Assembly: GCA_002352205.1 (NCBI GenBank)
Contig: DEHZ01000001.1
Span: 40,894 to 104,893 of the forward strand
Reading direction: 5' to 3'
Source of the DNA: Flavobacterium sp. UBA2787
Lineage (GTDB): Bacteria; Bacteroidota; Bacteroidia; Flavobacteriales; Flavobacteriaceae
DNA: 64,000 nucleotides
Under the pieces are notes generated by a model. That model was given only the letters and a program-made list of their open reading frames with translations, ran no database searches and had not been told where the DNA came from. The position numbers and the translations under genes were made by a program. Shown here one piece after another: positions 52,109 to 61,912 of this stretch (its first letter is position 1; each line of letters opens with the position of its first letter).

Positions 52109-53727
52109 TAATTCACAATTCTGTATAGTAAATCATTTGAATTTGAAACAACAATTTTTCCATCCAAATCAATATTTAAAACGGTTTTTTCAAATTTAGA
52201 TAAATAATTTACTAATTCGATTAAAGTTGGATTCCAAATTTCATCATCTTTAATTTTTTTACCTAAATAAGAGAAATTTTCTGCTACTTCATCATCAATT
52301 TGATTTGGCTCTTTAAAAATTCTACCAGTATGATACTTCATTGGAACAGCAAAATACGTGTGAGCTATAAATATTCCCTTTTCATTTATTAGTTTTATGA
52401 TATTTTCTTTATGTAAAGCCTTTTTAAAATCGACCATTTCTAAAGTTTGAAAAACATAAAATTCATTGTTAACTAGTTTATGTTTGAAAAAAAGCGGAGA
52501 ATAGTTTGCGTATTTATATGTTTTATTTTTATTAGATTTCCAAAACAGAAAAACCTTTATAATAGGAAAAAACAGACTCAAAACACAATTAACAAACGTA
52601 AATAAAGACTTAAACTTTCTTTGATAAAAAAAACGTTTAAAACTTCCAGCTGTTTTTCCATATTTAAGAATCAAATTTCTATCTGCATAAAAATGAAATA
52701 TTATGTTTTTAATCATCATTCCAAGTCTATCTTTAATAGAGTAATCTTTAATCCCTTTTAGGAAACTAATTAGAGTAAAATCATTTCTGTTTAACTGATT
52801 AATCACTCCTCTTGTAGCAGTTCCTGAATCGATGTAATTCCAAAGTATTTTGATTTTTTTTTGTGTCAGATTATTGGAAAAATCTTTGGAATCAATTTTA
52901 GTATTATGATACAAACTAAAATTATAAGGTTGGTATCCATGATCTATCCATGTTGACACTTCATCAAATGGTGGTTGAAAATTAAAAAAGTCTGCTAAAC
53001 TTTCATCTAACGGTTTCAATGATTGTGATAAAGAATGATAAGCCAATTCATGTCCGTCTTCTTTCCAAAGTAATAGCTCTTCTGAGTTATTTTCAAAGGA
53101 AGCATTATCTTCTCTTTTTGAAAAATGATTAAGAAAAAAACCTTTTGTAACCTTTATATTGTTTTCTTTAAAAAATATTCTTTGTAACCGAATACTCTCT
53201 AATGTGTCAAAATCACAATGATCTGTAAAACTCACAATGGCAGAAAATGGAATTTTCGATCGACTAAATTCGATTGCATAATGTTGTGAAAAAAGTAATG
53301 TGGGTTGAATAAAAAAATCAAACGAATTGTTCGCCTGAACAATTTTTTTTGAATTTTCTTTTCCTTTATATTCCGTTAAAGGATTTGAGTTTTCAGGATT
53401 AAAGTGCCAAATAAGTTTTTTTGGATTAGATGGATTGACTTCCCATATTCCAAAATTGATATTTGGTTGTATATAATATCCATTTTCTAATATAATAATC
53501 TTTGGACAAAATTCATTTGCAATTCTATCCTGATTACATCTTACCCAGGTATAATCATGATTTCTGAAGGAAATGATAGGTATTTTAAATGCTATACAAA
53601 TAGAAAAAGATTGTGATTTGAAAGCATCAAATTCATTACTATCAAATGCCAATTTGTTAGAGATAATTTCTTTCTGAATAGACTTTTTATCTCCATTTTT
53701 TGAAACGAAATATACAGATTCAATCAT
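52108..53727 (-). CDS. polysaccharide-deacetylase-like (NodB fold) protein
   Basis: A 539-residue protein without a clear signal peptide. SFTDHCDFDTLESIRLQR and GHELAYHSLSQSLKPLDESL correspond to the TFDDG and HSxSH metal-site motifs of carbohydrate esterase family 4. The long N-terminal region (about 170 residues) contains NGYYIQPNINFGIW and is of unknown type. The ATG at 53727 is chosen over the in-frame TTG at 53733. Its stop overlaps the FemAB-like start by one base. Metal residues are incompletely matched, so activity is inferred. Confidence 0.65.
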   Translation of the reverse strand: MIESVYFVSKNGDKKSIQKEIISNKLAFDSNEFDAFKSQSFSICIAFKIPIISFRNHDYTWVRCNQDRIANEFCPKIIILENGYYIQPNINFGIWEVNPSNPKKLIWHFNPENSNPLTEYKGKENSKKIVQANNSFDFFIQPTLLFSQHYAIEFSRSKIPFSAIVSFTDHCDFDTLESIRLQRIFFKENNIKVTKGFFLNHFSKREDNASFENNSEELLLWKEDGHELAYHSLSQSLKPLDESLADFFNFQPPFDEVSTWIDHGYQPYNFSLYHNTKIDSKDFSNNLTQKKIKILWNYIDSGTATRGVINQLNRNDFTLISFLKGIKDYSIKDRLGMMIKNIIFHFYADRNLILKYGKTAGSFKRFFYQRKFKSLFTFVNCVLSLFFPIIKVFLFWKSNKNKTYKYANYSPLFFKHKLVNNEFYVFQTLEMVDFKKALHKENIIKLINEKGIFIAHTYFAVPMKYHTGRIFKEPNQIDDEVAENFSYLGKKIKDDEIWNPTLIELVNYLSKFEKTVLNIDLDGKIVVSNSNDLLYRIVN

Positions 53728-53813
53728 ATTCAAGTAAGAAATTTGAAAACGTAAAAATACATTTTATCGCTTAACTATTGCCAAAAAAATAAATTTTAAA
53801 AGAATCGAATAAA

Positions 53814-53838
53814 AAAAGCTCCCAAAAAAGGAGCTTTT
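53814..53838 (-). terminator. rho-independent terminator after the C25 protease gene
   Basis: AAAAGCTCC pairs with GGAGCTTTT across a CAAAAAA loop, with an A/T tract on both sides. It lies between the C25 stop and the deacetylase-like start and separates the two minus-strand units. Confidence 0.85.
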
Positions 53839-53857
53839 AAAAAAATTTAAAATAAGT

Positions 53858-56095
53858 TTATTTCACCACAATTTTTTTTTTTTTCTGCAAATCACCGCTC
53901 TGAATTGTCAAGACATAAATTCCTGATAAAAGATTTTGTACTGAGATACTGTAATTCGTATCAAGAGAAACGTTTTCATAATTCGCTAACATTCTGCCAT
54001 TTAAATCAAACAATTTTAAAGTAGCAAATCCTAAATCAGCACGATTGCTTTTAATATTGATAACATCCTTGGCAGGGTTTGGATATATTGAAAATCCATT
54101 ATCAAAATCGGAAACGGAAAGAGTCTCATTCACATCAATTTCACCTCGATACGGAGTCATATTGGGTTTAGTAAGTGTTACTTTTACAACTTCCTCTGAA
54201 CTAAACGAAGCCAAATCAATTTCTATTTCATTATTAATCATTATTCCATCATACAAAATGATATTGTTTTGGGTAAGGGTTACATTTGCATCGGTTACGT
54301 TACTCCCAACAGAAATTACACCACCATTAATAGAAATTTCTTCCGGATGAATTGCAGTAATTGCCTCCGAAACCTGATTGCGGAAGACAACCGTTGGATC
54401 GCCAAAAAACACCCACGTTTGCATTACTTCAATCGCAGTATTGCTTTGATTATACGCTTCCAACATACTTAATTGACCATTGTAGAACAAACCACCCAAG
54501 GTTGTCATTCGAGTATTTTCATCACTTTGAATAATCAATTCTGTCATTTCGTCTTGGGTTTGCATCGGTTCAGCCCAAGCCATGAGAATGGAAGAACCGC
54601 AACTGGCAATGGCTCCGGTGATGTCACTACCTTGTTTGGCACACAACAATGACTCACATAAAGAAGTATTTCCTACAAAGGTTCCGTTATTACAAGCTAC
54701 CGAAACCACAAATGGATATTTTCCTGAATTGGTTAACTGATTTACAGAACTGTTTGTAAAATCTCCGGTACTTACGCCTTCTGTCCAACCATGACCGGTA
54801 TAATTCATCAAACCGGCTCCTTGATTGAGTGCGTTTACAATCATTGATGAGGATGGATTTCCCGGACTATCTCCTTCTCCCTGTGAACCTTCGTAAAATT
54901 CATGAACGGTATTGTATCCGAATGCCTGTAGTTTCGTTTTAATATTTCTAAGATGCTGCCAATCAGCTTCTCCGTCATCGCCATATCCGTATCCTTCATT
55001 AGAACCTATTCCGATAGCATTTGTCATCCAAGCTCCAGAAAAAGGACTAATTTCATATTCTAAGGTTCGGTTTACCATGGTTAGCACTTGAGCTAAGTTA
55101 CCTGAAAATCGTCCGACAAACAATTCAGGATAAAAATCCGTTCCTTCTAACTGTCCGTAAAAAGAGTCGCTGTATAAATTCTCTTCACCGTTGAATCCAT
55201 AATTGTGAGTAGGTAGTTGTTCATGATCACCTATTAGTAATACATAAACCAAATCAGGATTAGCTTGGTATTGGGTTTGGACCAAGCTTTTAATATCAAA
55301 AGAGGAAATTATGCCCGATTGAGTCAACTCGATAATACTGGTGTTTATTCCTTTTTCTTTTTTCCAGTTGGCTAATGATTCAACCACATTGCGATAAGCT
55401 GGTGGACAAACAATTAGAAGATGCCCTTGTTCTAGCATGCTTTGGTATTGAACTGCATTCGCATAATGATTTTGATAAAACGGAGCAAAAACCTCATCTC
55501 TTTTTGGAGAAGAAACAGAACGTTCATTCAAGCCAATTTCGTTTGGTTGATGAATAATTTTTGCGGTTACATTATGATAAATGCGTAATGTTTTAGTAAT
55601 GGGATTGTATTGAAAAGGATAAAACGTCACAGTCACTCCTCGAGTTTGTCTAAAAATATAAGGTGTTCCTAGTTGAGCTAACGTTCCCGGAAAGAATGTA
55701 TCTTGATTAAATACTTCACCTTTTGTGTAAGGAATAGTCTCCGGATTAATGTTTCGTTTTAAACTTCCTTTGGATGGTAAAACTTCCACATTGGTGTACT
55801 CCTCAAAACTGTCATAACTAATTTCTAATGAAAATGCACCTGAATCGGGCACTTGCAATGACTCAGAAAACATCGGTAATGACGGTGCATCTTTTTGCAA
55901 CATCAATATACTACTGAGAGCTGAGAAATCTTCATAGTTTTGTCCTTCTACCGTTTTTTGTTGGCTAATGTAAGCCGGCAAACGTAAAGATAATTCCAAA
56001 GGCTCGTTAGCTAAATTTTTAACTTCAAATGTTTGGGCTGAGCAGAAAAAAATACTGCTAAAAAGGATTAAGAAGAGTACGTAATTTTTTTTCAT
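53858..56095 (-). CDS. gingipain-family (peptidase C25) T9SS cysteine protease
   Basis: A 745-residue secreted protease. The signal peptide ends at FFCSAQT. The prodomain is about residues 20-220, followed by the C25 catalytic domain with His435 (NYTGHGWTEG) and Cys468 (VSVACNNGTF). The His-Cys spacing of 33 residues equals that of RgpB (His211/Cys244). A type A sorting domain with IYPNPAKDVINIKSN closes the protein. It is smaller than PorU (over 1000 residues), so it is a secreted protease rather than the sortase. A run of 13 A in the coding strand (53872-53884) lies just before the last codons. Confidence 0.9.
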   Translation of the reverse strand: MKKNYVLFLILFSSIFFCSAQTFEVKNLANEPLELSLRLPAYISQQKTVEGQNYEDFSALSSILMLQKDAPSLPMFSESLQVPDSGAFSLEISYDSFEEYTNVEVLPSKGSLKRNINPETIPYTKGEVFNQDTFFPGTLAQLGTPYIFRQTRGVTVTFYPFQYNPITKTLRIYHNVTAKIIHQPNEIGLNERSVSSPKRDEVFAPFYQNHYANAVQYQSMLEQGHLLIVCPPAYRNVVESLANWKKEKGINTSIIELTQSGIISSFDIKSLVQTQYQANPDLVYVLLIGDHEQLPTHNYGFNGEENLYSDSFYGQLEGTDFYPELFVGRFSGNLAQVLTMVNRTLEYEISPFSGAWMTNAIGIGSNEGYGYGDDGEADWQHLRNIKTKLQAFGYNTVHEFYEGSQGEGDSPGNPSSSMIVNALNQGAGLMNYTGHGWTEGVSTGDFTNSSVNQLTNSGKYPFVVSVACNNGTFVGNTSLCESLLCAKQGSDITGAIASCGSSILMAWAEPMQTQDEMTELIIQSDENTRMTTLGGLFYNGQLSMLEAYNQSNTAIEVMQTWVFFGDPTVVFRNQVSEAITAIHPEEISINGGVISVGSNVTDANVTLTQNNIILYDGIMINNEIEIDLASFSSEEVVKVTLTKPNMTPYRGEIDVNETLSVSDFDNGFSIYPNPAKDVINIKSNRADLGFATLKLFDLNGRMLANYENVSLDTNYSISVQNLLSGIYVLTIQSGDLQKKKKIVVK

Positions 56096-56220
56096 ATAAA
56101 TTTCCAACTGAATTGTTCATTTTAAAGCACTTACAAATATATTTAAAAGAGTGATAGGTTTAACAAATGAAAAGAAATTATGGAAATATAAGTCTAAGAT
56201 AGATTTGTTAAAAAACAAAA

Positions 56221-56245
56221 AAGCTTTCCAAATTTGGGAAAGCTT
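56221..56245 (-). terminator. rho-independent terminator after gltA
   Basis: AAGCTTTCC pairs with GGAAAGCTT across an AAATTTG loop, with a T tract on the minus strand. It lies 28 bp after the gltA stop. Confidence 0.88.
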
Positions 56246-56272
56246 CTTTTAAAATCATTCAATTTTGATTCT

Positions 56273-57556
56273 TTATCTCTTTTCTATCGGAACAAAATCT
56301 CTCAACGGAGAACCTACATACACTTGACGAGGTCTTCCTATTGGTTCTTTGTTCACACGCATTTCTTTCCATTGTGCAATCCAGCCCGGTAAACGACCGA
56401 TGGCAAACATTACCGTGAACATTTCAGATGGAATTCCTAATGCTCGGTAAATGATTCCTGAATAGAAATCGACGTTTGGATATAAGTTTCTTGATTTAAA
56501 GTATTCGTCTTCTAACGCAACTTTTTCTAATTTTTTAGCGATATCTAATAAAGGATCATCAATTCCTAATGAATTTAAAACATCATCAGCCGCTTTTTTG
56601 ATGATTTTTGCTCTTGGATCAAAGTTTTTGTACACTCTGTGACCAAATCCCATCAAACGGAATGAATCGTCTTTATCTTTTGCTTTTAGTACATATTTAT
56701 CTACATCACCACCATTTTTGTGAATTTCTTCCAACATTTCTAAAACAGCTTGATTAGCTCCACCGTGAAGTGGTCCCCAAAGTGCAGAAACTCCGGCAGC
56801 AATAGACGCAAATAATCCCGCGTGTGATGATCCTACTATTCGTACGGTTGAAGTAGAACAGTTTTGTTCGTGATCAGCATGTAGAATGAATAATTTATCT
56901 AAGGCTTGAACAACTGTTTGATCAATTTTGTATGGGCCGGTTGGTAATTCATACATTAAATGCATAAAATTCTCTACATATCCTTTTGTATTATCATAGT
57001 AATTTAATGGATAGCCCATTGATTTACGGTATGTCCAAGTAGCAATTACTAAAAATTTGCCCATAGTTTTGCAAACCGCTTCATACATCTCTTTTTCGTT
57101 ATGAGGGTTAACCGACTTTGGATTAAAAGCAGTTAACGCACTAGTCAAAGAAGCTAAAACGCCCATTGGGTGAGCTGTTTTTGGGAAACCGTCGATGATG
57201 TTTTTCATCTCTTCGTTTACCAATGTATATTTACGAATATCGTTTTCGAATTTTTCTAATTGGGTTTTAGTTGGTAATTCACCAAAAATCAACAAATAAG
57301 AAACTTCAAGGAAGTCTGCTTTTTCGGCTAATTCTTCGATAGAATAACCACGATAGCGAAGAATTCCTTCTTCACCATCTAGAAAGGTAATTTCACTTTT
57401 ACAAGAACCTGAATTTTTGTATCCCGGATCTAGCGTAATCGCACCGGTTAAAGCACGTAATTGTTCGATGTCGATAGCAGCTTCATTTTCACTTCCTACG
57501 ATTACAGGAAACTCATATTCTTTGCCATCGAATTTTAATATTGCAGTTTTTGACAT
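56273..57556 (-). CDS. gltA: citrate synthase
   Basis: The first enzyme of the TCA cycle, which condenses oxaloacetate with acetyl-CoA. At 427 residues it is of the usual type II length. Active-site segments are FILHADHEQNCSTSTVRIVG, GPLHGGANQAVLEML and the MGFGHRVYKNFDPRA signature, with the catalytic aspartate in NVDFYSGIIYRALGIP. The start at 57556 gives the normal MSKTAILKFDGKEYEFPV opening. It is a single gene with its own terminator. Upstream, a CGAAACGATTTCG palindrome at about 57638 could be a regulator site. Confidence 0.96.
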   Translation of the reverse strand: MSKTAILKFDGKEYEFPVIVGSENEAAIDIEQLRALTGAITLDPGYKNSGSCKSEITFLDGEEGILRYRGYSIEELAEKADFLEVSYLLIFGELPTKTQLEKFENDIRKYTLVNEEMKNIIDGFPKTAHPMGVLASLTSALTAFNPKSVNPHNEKEMYEAVCKTMGKFLVIATWTYRKSMGYPLNYYDNTKGYVENFMHLMYELPTGPYKIDQTVVQALDKLFILHADHEQNCSTSTVRIVGSSHAGLFASIAAGVSALWGPLHGGANQAVLEMLEEIHKNGGDVDKYVLKAKDKDDSFRLMGFGHRVYKNFDPRAKIIKKAADDVLNSLGIDDPLLDIAKKLEKVALEDEYFKSRNLYPNVDFYSGIIYRALGIPSEMFTVMFAIGRLPGWIAQWKEMRVNKEPIGRPRQVYVGSPLRDFVPIEKR

Positions 57557-57696
57557 GATTTTATAATAAATTTATGGGTATAAATAATGTTTGTTGCGAA
57601 ATTACGAAATAAAGTAGGATTGTTAAAATTTTATTCGAAACGATTTCGTTAAATTTAGTATAAATATTGCTAATTTCCTATAGCTATAGGGAAAAC

Positions 57697-57729
57697 AAAA
57701 AACTCACGCATGAAAATACGTGAGTTTTT
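57697..57729 (-). terminator. rho-independent terminator after the LRR/DUF7619 protein
   Basis: AAAAACTCACG pairs with CGTGAGTTTTT across a CATGAAAATA loop. It lies 25 bp after the stop of the T9SS protein gene (57754) on the minus strand. Confidence 0.88.
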
Positions 57730-57753
57730 CTAACTAAAATTAATTTAAACCAC

Positions 57754-60700
57754 TTATTCTTTAATTAATTTTTCTACTTTACTTCCTTTATCAGTATTAA
57801 TTTTTATAAAATACATTCCGTTTGCTCGTGATGATAAATTTAATTCGGAAGTGATATCATTCACCAATTGCGTTTGCAATAATCTTCCTTGAATATCATA
57901 CAATTCAATGGTTTTGATGGTTGAATTGTTTTTGATGGTTATATTAACGATATCTTTTACGGGATTTGGATAGATGGTTATCAAATTTTCTAAAATTGGA
58001 TTTACAACACTTAAAGCTTCAAATAATGTTTTAGCCTCGTTAGTTGTAATCGGATAGTTGTAATCAAAATAGATATTCGCTTTACTTTTTACGAAATCAC
58101 CATTAATCAGTGTGTTTTTTGAATTCATCACTAGTAAAATGTTTCCATGACCACCTGAATCTAAATAAATGTTGTTAAAAATAAACTCGGCTTTATTTCC
58201 TCTTACTTGTGCTCGCATATCATGAGAACTTTCTAAAACTTTTAAACTGGAAACATCATAGTTAGTTTCATCAATATCCATTACTACAACGATATTCTCG
58301 GCATAAAAATTTCCTGTATTTTCAAATTGGATTACATAGTGCAATTCCTCTCCAATTAAATCCGGGCTTACTACATCGCCTTCGATACAAGTTATATCAT
58401 TCGGGTCATACGCACCCACAACTACTTGATTTAAAATAAACGTGTTATCAATTACATTCTCGTCTCCTGTTTGTGGCGTAATTATGGAAGTAAAAGTCAA
58501 CACATCATCAATATTTACCGGATTTTCAGCATCAGTAGGGGCATTAATTAAAAATGTAACTATGATGCTTCTACTTTCAAAAGGCAATAAATCTTCATAA
58601 CTCCAATTTACAGCTCCTTCAATTTGACTTTCAGGAGTTTGAGTAGCAGAAATAAAACTCATAAGGTGTTGATTATAGAAAAAGCTTAAACCATAGTCTT
58701 GCGATAAAATTGTATTACCTTTATTTCTGTAAACTAATTGATAAGTCGCATTAAATCCGGGACGTGCAGGTATTAATGGTGCAATAACTACTTCTAAATC
58801 AGGATGAGTTCCGCTTGGTGTAATGCAAAAGTTTACTATTTCTTGGCTTCCATCAACCAAGGGAAAATTAACTGTGGAACTAGTTGGCGTAACTGTAAAA
58901 TAACTTGGGTTTTCAAGTTGAGCATTCAATGTAAAAGCTCCTGCTTGTGTATAAAATAGATAATTTCCTTCGTCATTGCTAAAAGATGCTCCTTCTTGTG
59001 TTCCATCATTTAGTACAATTTTTGTAAAACGAGTAATATCACCTTCACCACAGCCATCATTATTAAAATCATAGGTTACTGTTCCTGAAATAATGTTGTT
59101 TCCTTCTGAACTAAATGAACAATAAGAATTAACAATAATGTCTTCGGCATTTTGAAACATATTAAGGAAATCAATATAACTACTAACGTTAAAATCATCT
59201 GCACATATTAATTCTAATGCAGTTGTGTTAATTATTTCGTTGTTTTCCCATTCTCCTAAGCCTAAATAGATATTACCTGGAACGCCATTTTTAACGTTCA
59301 AAGAGGTAAGGTTGGGTGTATTGGAGCAAAAGAACTCAAAACCACCAAAAGTTTGACTCAAATCAATATGACTCAGAGTGGTATTGCTCAGGTTTAACAT
59401 CACAATATTATTTAAATCGACCAAAGTTGCTTCTGTGAGTGGATTATTTTCTAAGTAAAGATTAACCATAAAATGCAAACCCGTTGTATTGATAGTTGTG
59501 ATTTGATTTATTCGTGCATCGAAAGTTCTTAGGTAAATAAAACTATTCAATCCTGTTAAATCGGCAATTACTGCGTTGGAAACAGTAAGTGAACCTACTG
59601 CTCTTGCTTCGCTTATTTGAATTTCCCCATCATCATTGGCATCAACTTTTATATTTTGCCAAGAAAGATTTTGTGCTATAGAATTAGTAACATCGGCTTC
59701 CAAAATTTTAGCTTTAAAATTGGCATCCGGTATAAAAACAATTTCTTCATCGCCGGCTTCCACTCTTAATTGAAAACTTGAATAGGTAGCTTCACACCCT
59801 TGAACTCCATCTGAGTTATTCGTTGCACCAATATAAACTGTTTGCGGGTTTGACACATTAACATAAGCTGATAAATTTGCACCTGATGAACCTAAATCAT
59901 TTATTCCATTTATAGCATCACTTTCTGTTAAATAGAATTTTACGTCAATTGTTCCGCTTTCTTGGTTAGGTAGAATGATAAATTCACCCATAGCAACTTC
60001 CTGAACTAAATCAAATGAAGCTGTTCCCGTAAAATCAATTCCTTGATAGGCTACAAGATCCGGAATAGTGTAAACTACTGGCTTTCTTTTAACACTTAGT
60101 AAAAGTTGTGTGTAACCTACTTCATTTGTAGCAATGTTTTGCACCCTACAATATACAACCCAGCCCATTCCACCTGCTATGTAATTGGCTGTATCTAAAA
60201 TAGGACTTATGTTATTTAGTGCGTTTTGTTGCGTGCTATGAAATGAAAAAGTATATTCACTAGGATTTAAATCACCCAGAACAGTTGGAATAGCAGTCTC
60301 TAAATCAAAAACGACTAAACCGTTTGAATTGTCATCACAAATATATTGTGTGATACTAGATGGAATAGGCAAATCACCATCTGTATTATAAATTATAAAA
60401 CTAGTTATTTCAAAGCAACCCGTAGAACTATCAACGACTCTTACCCAGATTGTTTGAGAAGGAGATTGAGAAAAATAAGATGTTGGATTAGCTAGCTGAT
60501 TAGCAAAATTTGCTGCGTCTTGATTTGTTTCAAAAAAAGCCAATTCATACCCTGTACTGGCACCCAAAATAATAGGTTCGTTCACTGTTAAATCAAAGAA
60601 ACCGGACGAACTGAATAAATTAATTGGCTCATTTATCACTACCGGAGGATGGGCTACTAAATTGACTGTGTAATAGAAAAAATCAGCACTATTTTCAATA

Positions 60701-60999
60701 TTTTCTAATCGAACATGAATGGTTTGGGGATTAGAAATATTTGTATAATCTGTATAAGAAATAATTGGATTTTCACGATCCAATAATTCCTGTTCAGTTT
60801 CATAAAATGCAATCGCATGTGTGGAAGGGGTTGTTCCAGACAATGTATACGCTTCAAAAGCAAAAACTAAATTAAATTCAGCAGTACCATTACCAATTGT
60901 ATCACAAGCAGTAATAGGAGTCAATTCGTCTTGAGCACTTAGTAACGAAGACAAACTCAAGAAAATTAGTATTAGAAATGAATGTAGAAATTTTTTCAT
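57754..60999 (-). CDS. large secreted T9SS protein with LRR-like and DUF7619-like regions
   Basis: A 1081-residue protein. The signal peptide ends at SLSSLLSAQDE. Several beta-rich domains (about residues 25-410) contain segments such as TQYICDDNSNGLVVFDLETA. An LRR-like run follows (FIPDANFKAKILEADVTNSI, ENNPLTEATLVDLNN, LSNTTLSHIDLSQ, SNTPNLTSLNV). A DUF7619-like C-terminal region includes GAYDPNDITCIEGDVVSPDL, FENTGNFYAENIVVVMDID and SKANIYFDYNYPITTNEAKT. It ends in a type A sorting domain (ITIYPNPVKDIVNITIKNNS). Surface or extracellular location is expected; function unknown. It is downstream of the TPR kinase/LytTR pair on the same strand. Confidence 0.86.
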   Translation of the reverse strand: MKKFLHSFLILIFLSLSSLLSAQDELTPITACDTIGNGTAEFNLVFAFEAYTLSGTTPSTHAIAFYETEQELLDRENPIISYTDYTNISNPQTIHVRLENIENSADFFYYTVNLVAHPPVVINEPINLFSSSGFFDLTVNEPIILGASTGYELAFFETNQDAANFANQLANPTSYFSQSPSQTIWVRVVDSSTGCFEITSFIIYNTDGDLPIPSSITQYICDDNSNGLVVFDLETAIPTVLGDLNPSEYTFSFHSTQQNALNNISPILDTANYIAGGMGWVVYCRVQNIATNEVGYTQLLLSVKRKPVVYTIPDLVAYQGIDFTGTASFDLVQEVAMGEFIILPNQESGTIDVKFYLTESDAINGINDLGSSGANLSAYVNVSNPQTVYIGATNNSDGVQGCEATYSSFQLRVEAGDEEIVFIPDANFKAKILEADVTNSIAQNLSWQNIKVDANDDGEIQISEARAVGSLTVSNAVIADLTGLNSFIYLRTFDARINQITTINTTGLHFMVNLYLENNPLTEATLVDLNNIVMLNLSNTTLSHIDLSQTFGGFEFFCSNTPNLTSLNVKNGVPGNIYLGLGEWENNEIINTTALELICADDFNVSSYIDFLNMFQNAEDIIVNSYCSFSSEGNNIISGTVTYDFNNDGCGEGDITRFTKIVLNDGTQEGASFSNDEGNYLFYTQAGAFTLNAQLENPSYFTVTPTSSTVNFPLVDGSQEIVNFCITPSGTHPDLEVVIAPLIPARPGFNATYQLVYRNKGNTILSQDYGLSFFYNQHLMSFISATQTPESQIEGAVNWSYEDLLPFESRSIIVTFLINAPTDAENPVNIDDVLTFTSIITPQTGDENVIDNTFILNQVVVGAYDPNDITCIEGDVVSPDLIGEELHYVIQFENTGNFYAENIVVVMDIDETNYDVSSLKVLESSHDMRAQVRGNKAEFIFNNIYLDSGGHGNILLVMNSKNTLINGDFVKSKANIYFDYNYPITTNEAKTLFEALSVVNPILENLITIYPNPVKDIVNITIKNNSTIKTIELYDIQGRLLQTQLVNDITSELNLSSRANGMYFIKINTDKGSKVEKLIKE

Positions 61000-61093
61000 G
61001 ATCGTTTTAATTTGAAAATTTATTTAGCTAATTTAATTTATGTTTTTAGTTTAAAAATCGATTAATGAGTATCTAGTGGTTTTGAATTAGAAT

Positions 61094-61855
61094 TTAAAAT
61101 GATTTCAATAACTCTTGCAATCGTTCTTTTTTTCGTTGTGAAATAGGAAGATTACTATTATCTGCCATCACCACATAACCGCCGTCTTTTTTGATATACG
61201 ATTTCAAATAAGCCAAATTGATTAAATGCGATTGATGAATGCGTTCAAAACCATGTTCTGTTAACAATTCTTCATATTCTTTCAAGGTTTTGGAAATCAA
61301 AATCGGTTTATTGTTTTTGATATAAAACTTGGTGTAATTGTCTTCGCTTTCACATCGAATAATATCGCTGATTTCAAACAAATGAATTCCGTCTGAAGTG
61401 GAGAGTGCAATTCGTTTGAAATTATCTACTTTTCTGCGAATGTTCTCCAATAACAAATCAATGTGAGCATAGTTATCACTTTGGGATAAAACCTGATTAA
61501 TCTTTCCAATCACTTTTTGCAATTCATCCGGATCAACGGGTTTTAATAAAAAATCTAATGCACTAAACCGAAATGCTTTAATGGCATATTGTTCGTGAGC
61601 CGTTATAAACACCACTTGCGAAGTGATTTTTCCGTTAAGTTCCGCCAATTGTTCCAACACATCAAAACCGGTTCCGTCTGTTAATTGAATATCTAAGAAC
61701 AAAACTTGCGGTTTCAATCGGTTAATGGTTTCCACACCGGATTGCACACTATCTGCTTCTCCTATTATTGAAATATCAGGAGCATATCGCGAAAGCATTT
61801 GTCGCATTCCGGCTCTCAAGTTGGCATCGTCGTCTATTAATATGGCTGTTGTCAT
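61094..61855 (-). CDS. LytTR family response regulator
   Basis: A 253-residue regulator with receiver domain acidic pair LIDDDAN and phosphorylation site FLDIQ (Asp55). The LytTR DNA-binding part is about residues 145-253 (IIRCESEDNYTKFYIKNNKP, HGFERIHQSHLINLAYLKSY). It follows the TPR kinase gene after 57 bp on the same strand; a TTCAAGTTT-type microrepeat fills part of the gap. It is a second, distinct LytTR system in the window, the other being at 39995. Confidence 0.93.
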   Translation of the reverse strand: MTTAILIDDDANLRAGMRQMLSRYAPDISIIGEADSVQSGVETINRLKPQVLFLDIQLTDGTGFDVLEQLAELNGKITSQVVFITAHEQYAIKAFRFSALDFLLKPVDPDELQKVIGKINQVLSQSDNYAHIDLLLENIRRKVDNFKRIALSTSDGIHLFEISDIIRCESEDNYTKFYIKNNKPILISKTLKEYEELLTEHGFERIHQSHLINLAYLKSYIKKDGGYVVMADNSNLPISQRKKERLQELLKSF

Positions 61856-61912
61856 GATTAAATTGCAAGTTTCAAGTTTAAGGTTTCAAGTTAAAACACA
61901 AACCGTTTATTG

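Noticed and set aside
53858-56095. PorU-type T9SS sortase
   Set aside because: Although peptidase C25, it is about 745 residues and carries its own sorting domain, whereas PorU is longer than 1000 residues.
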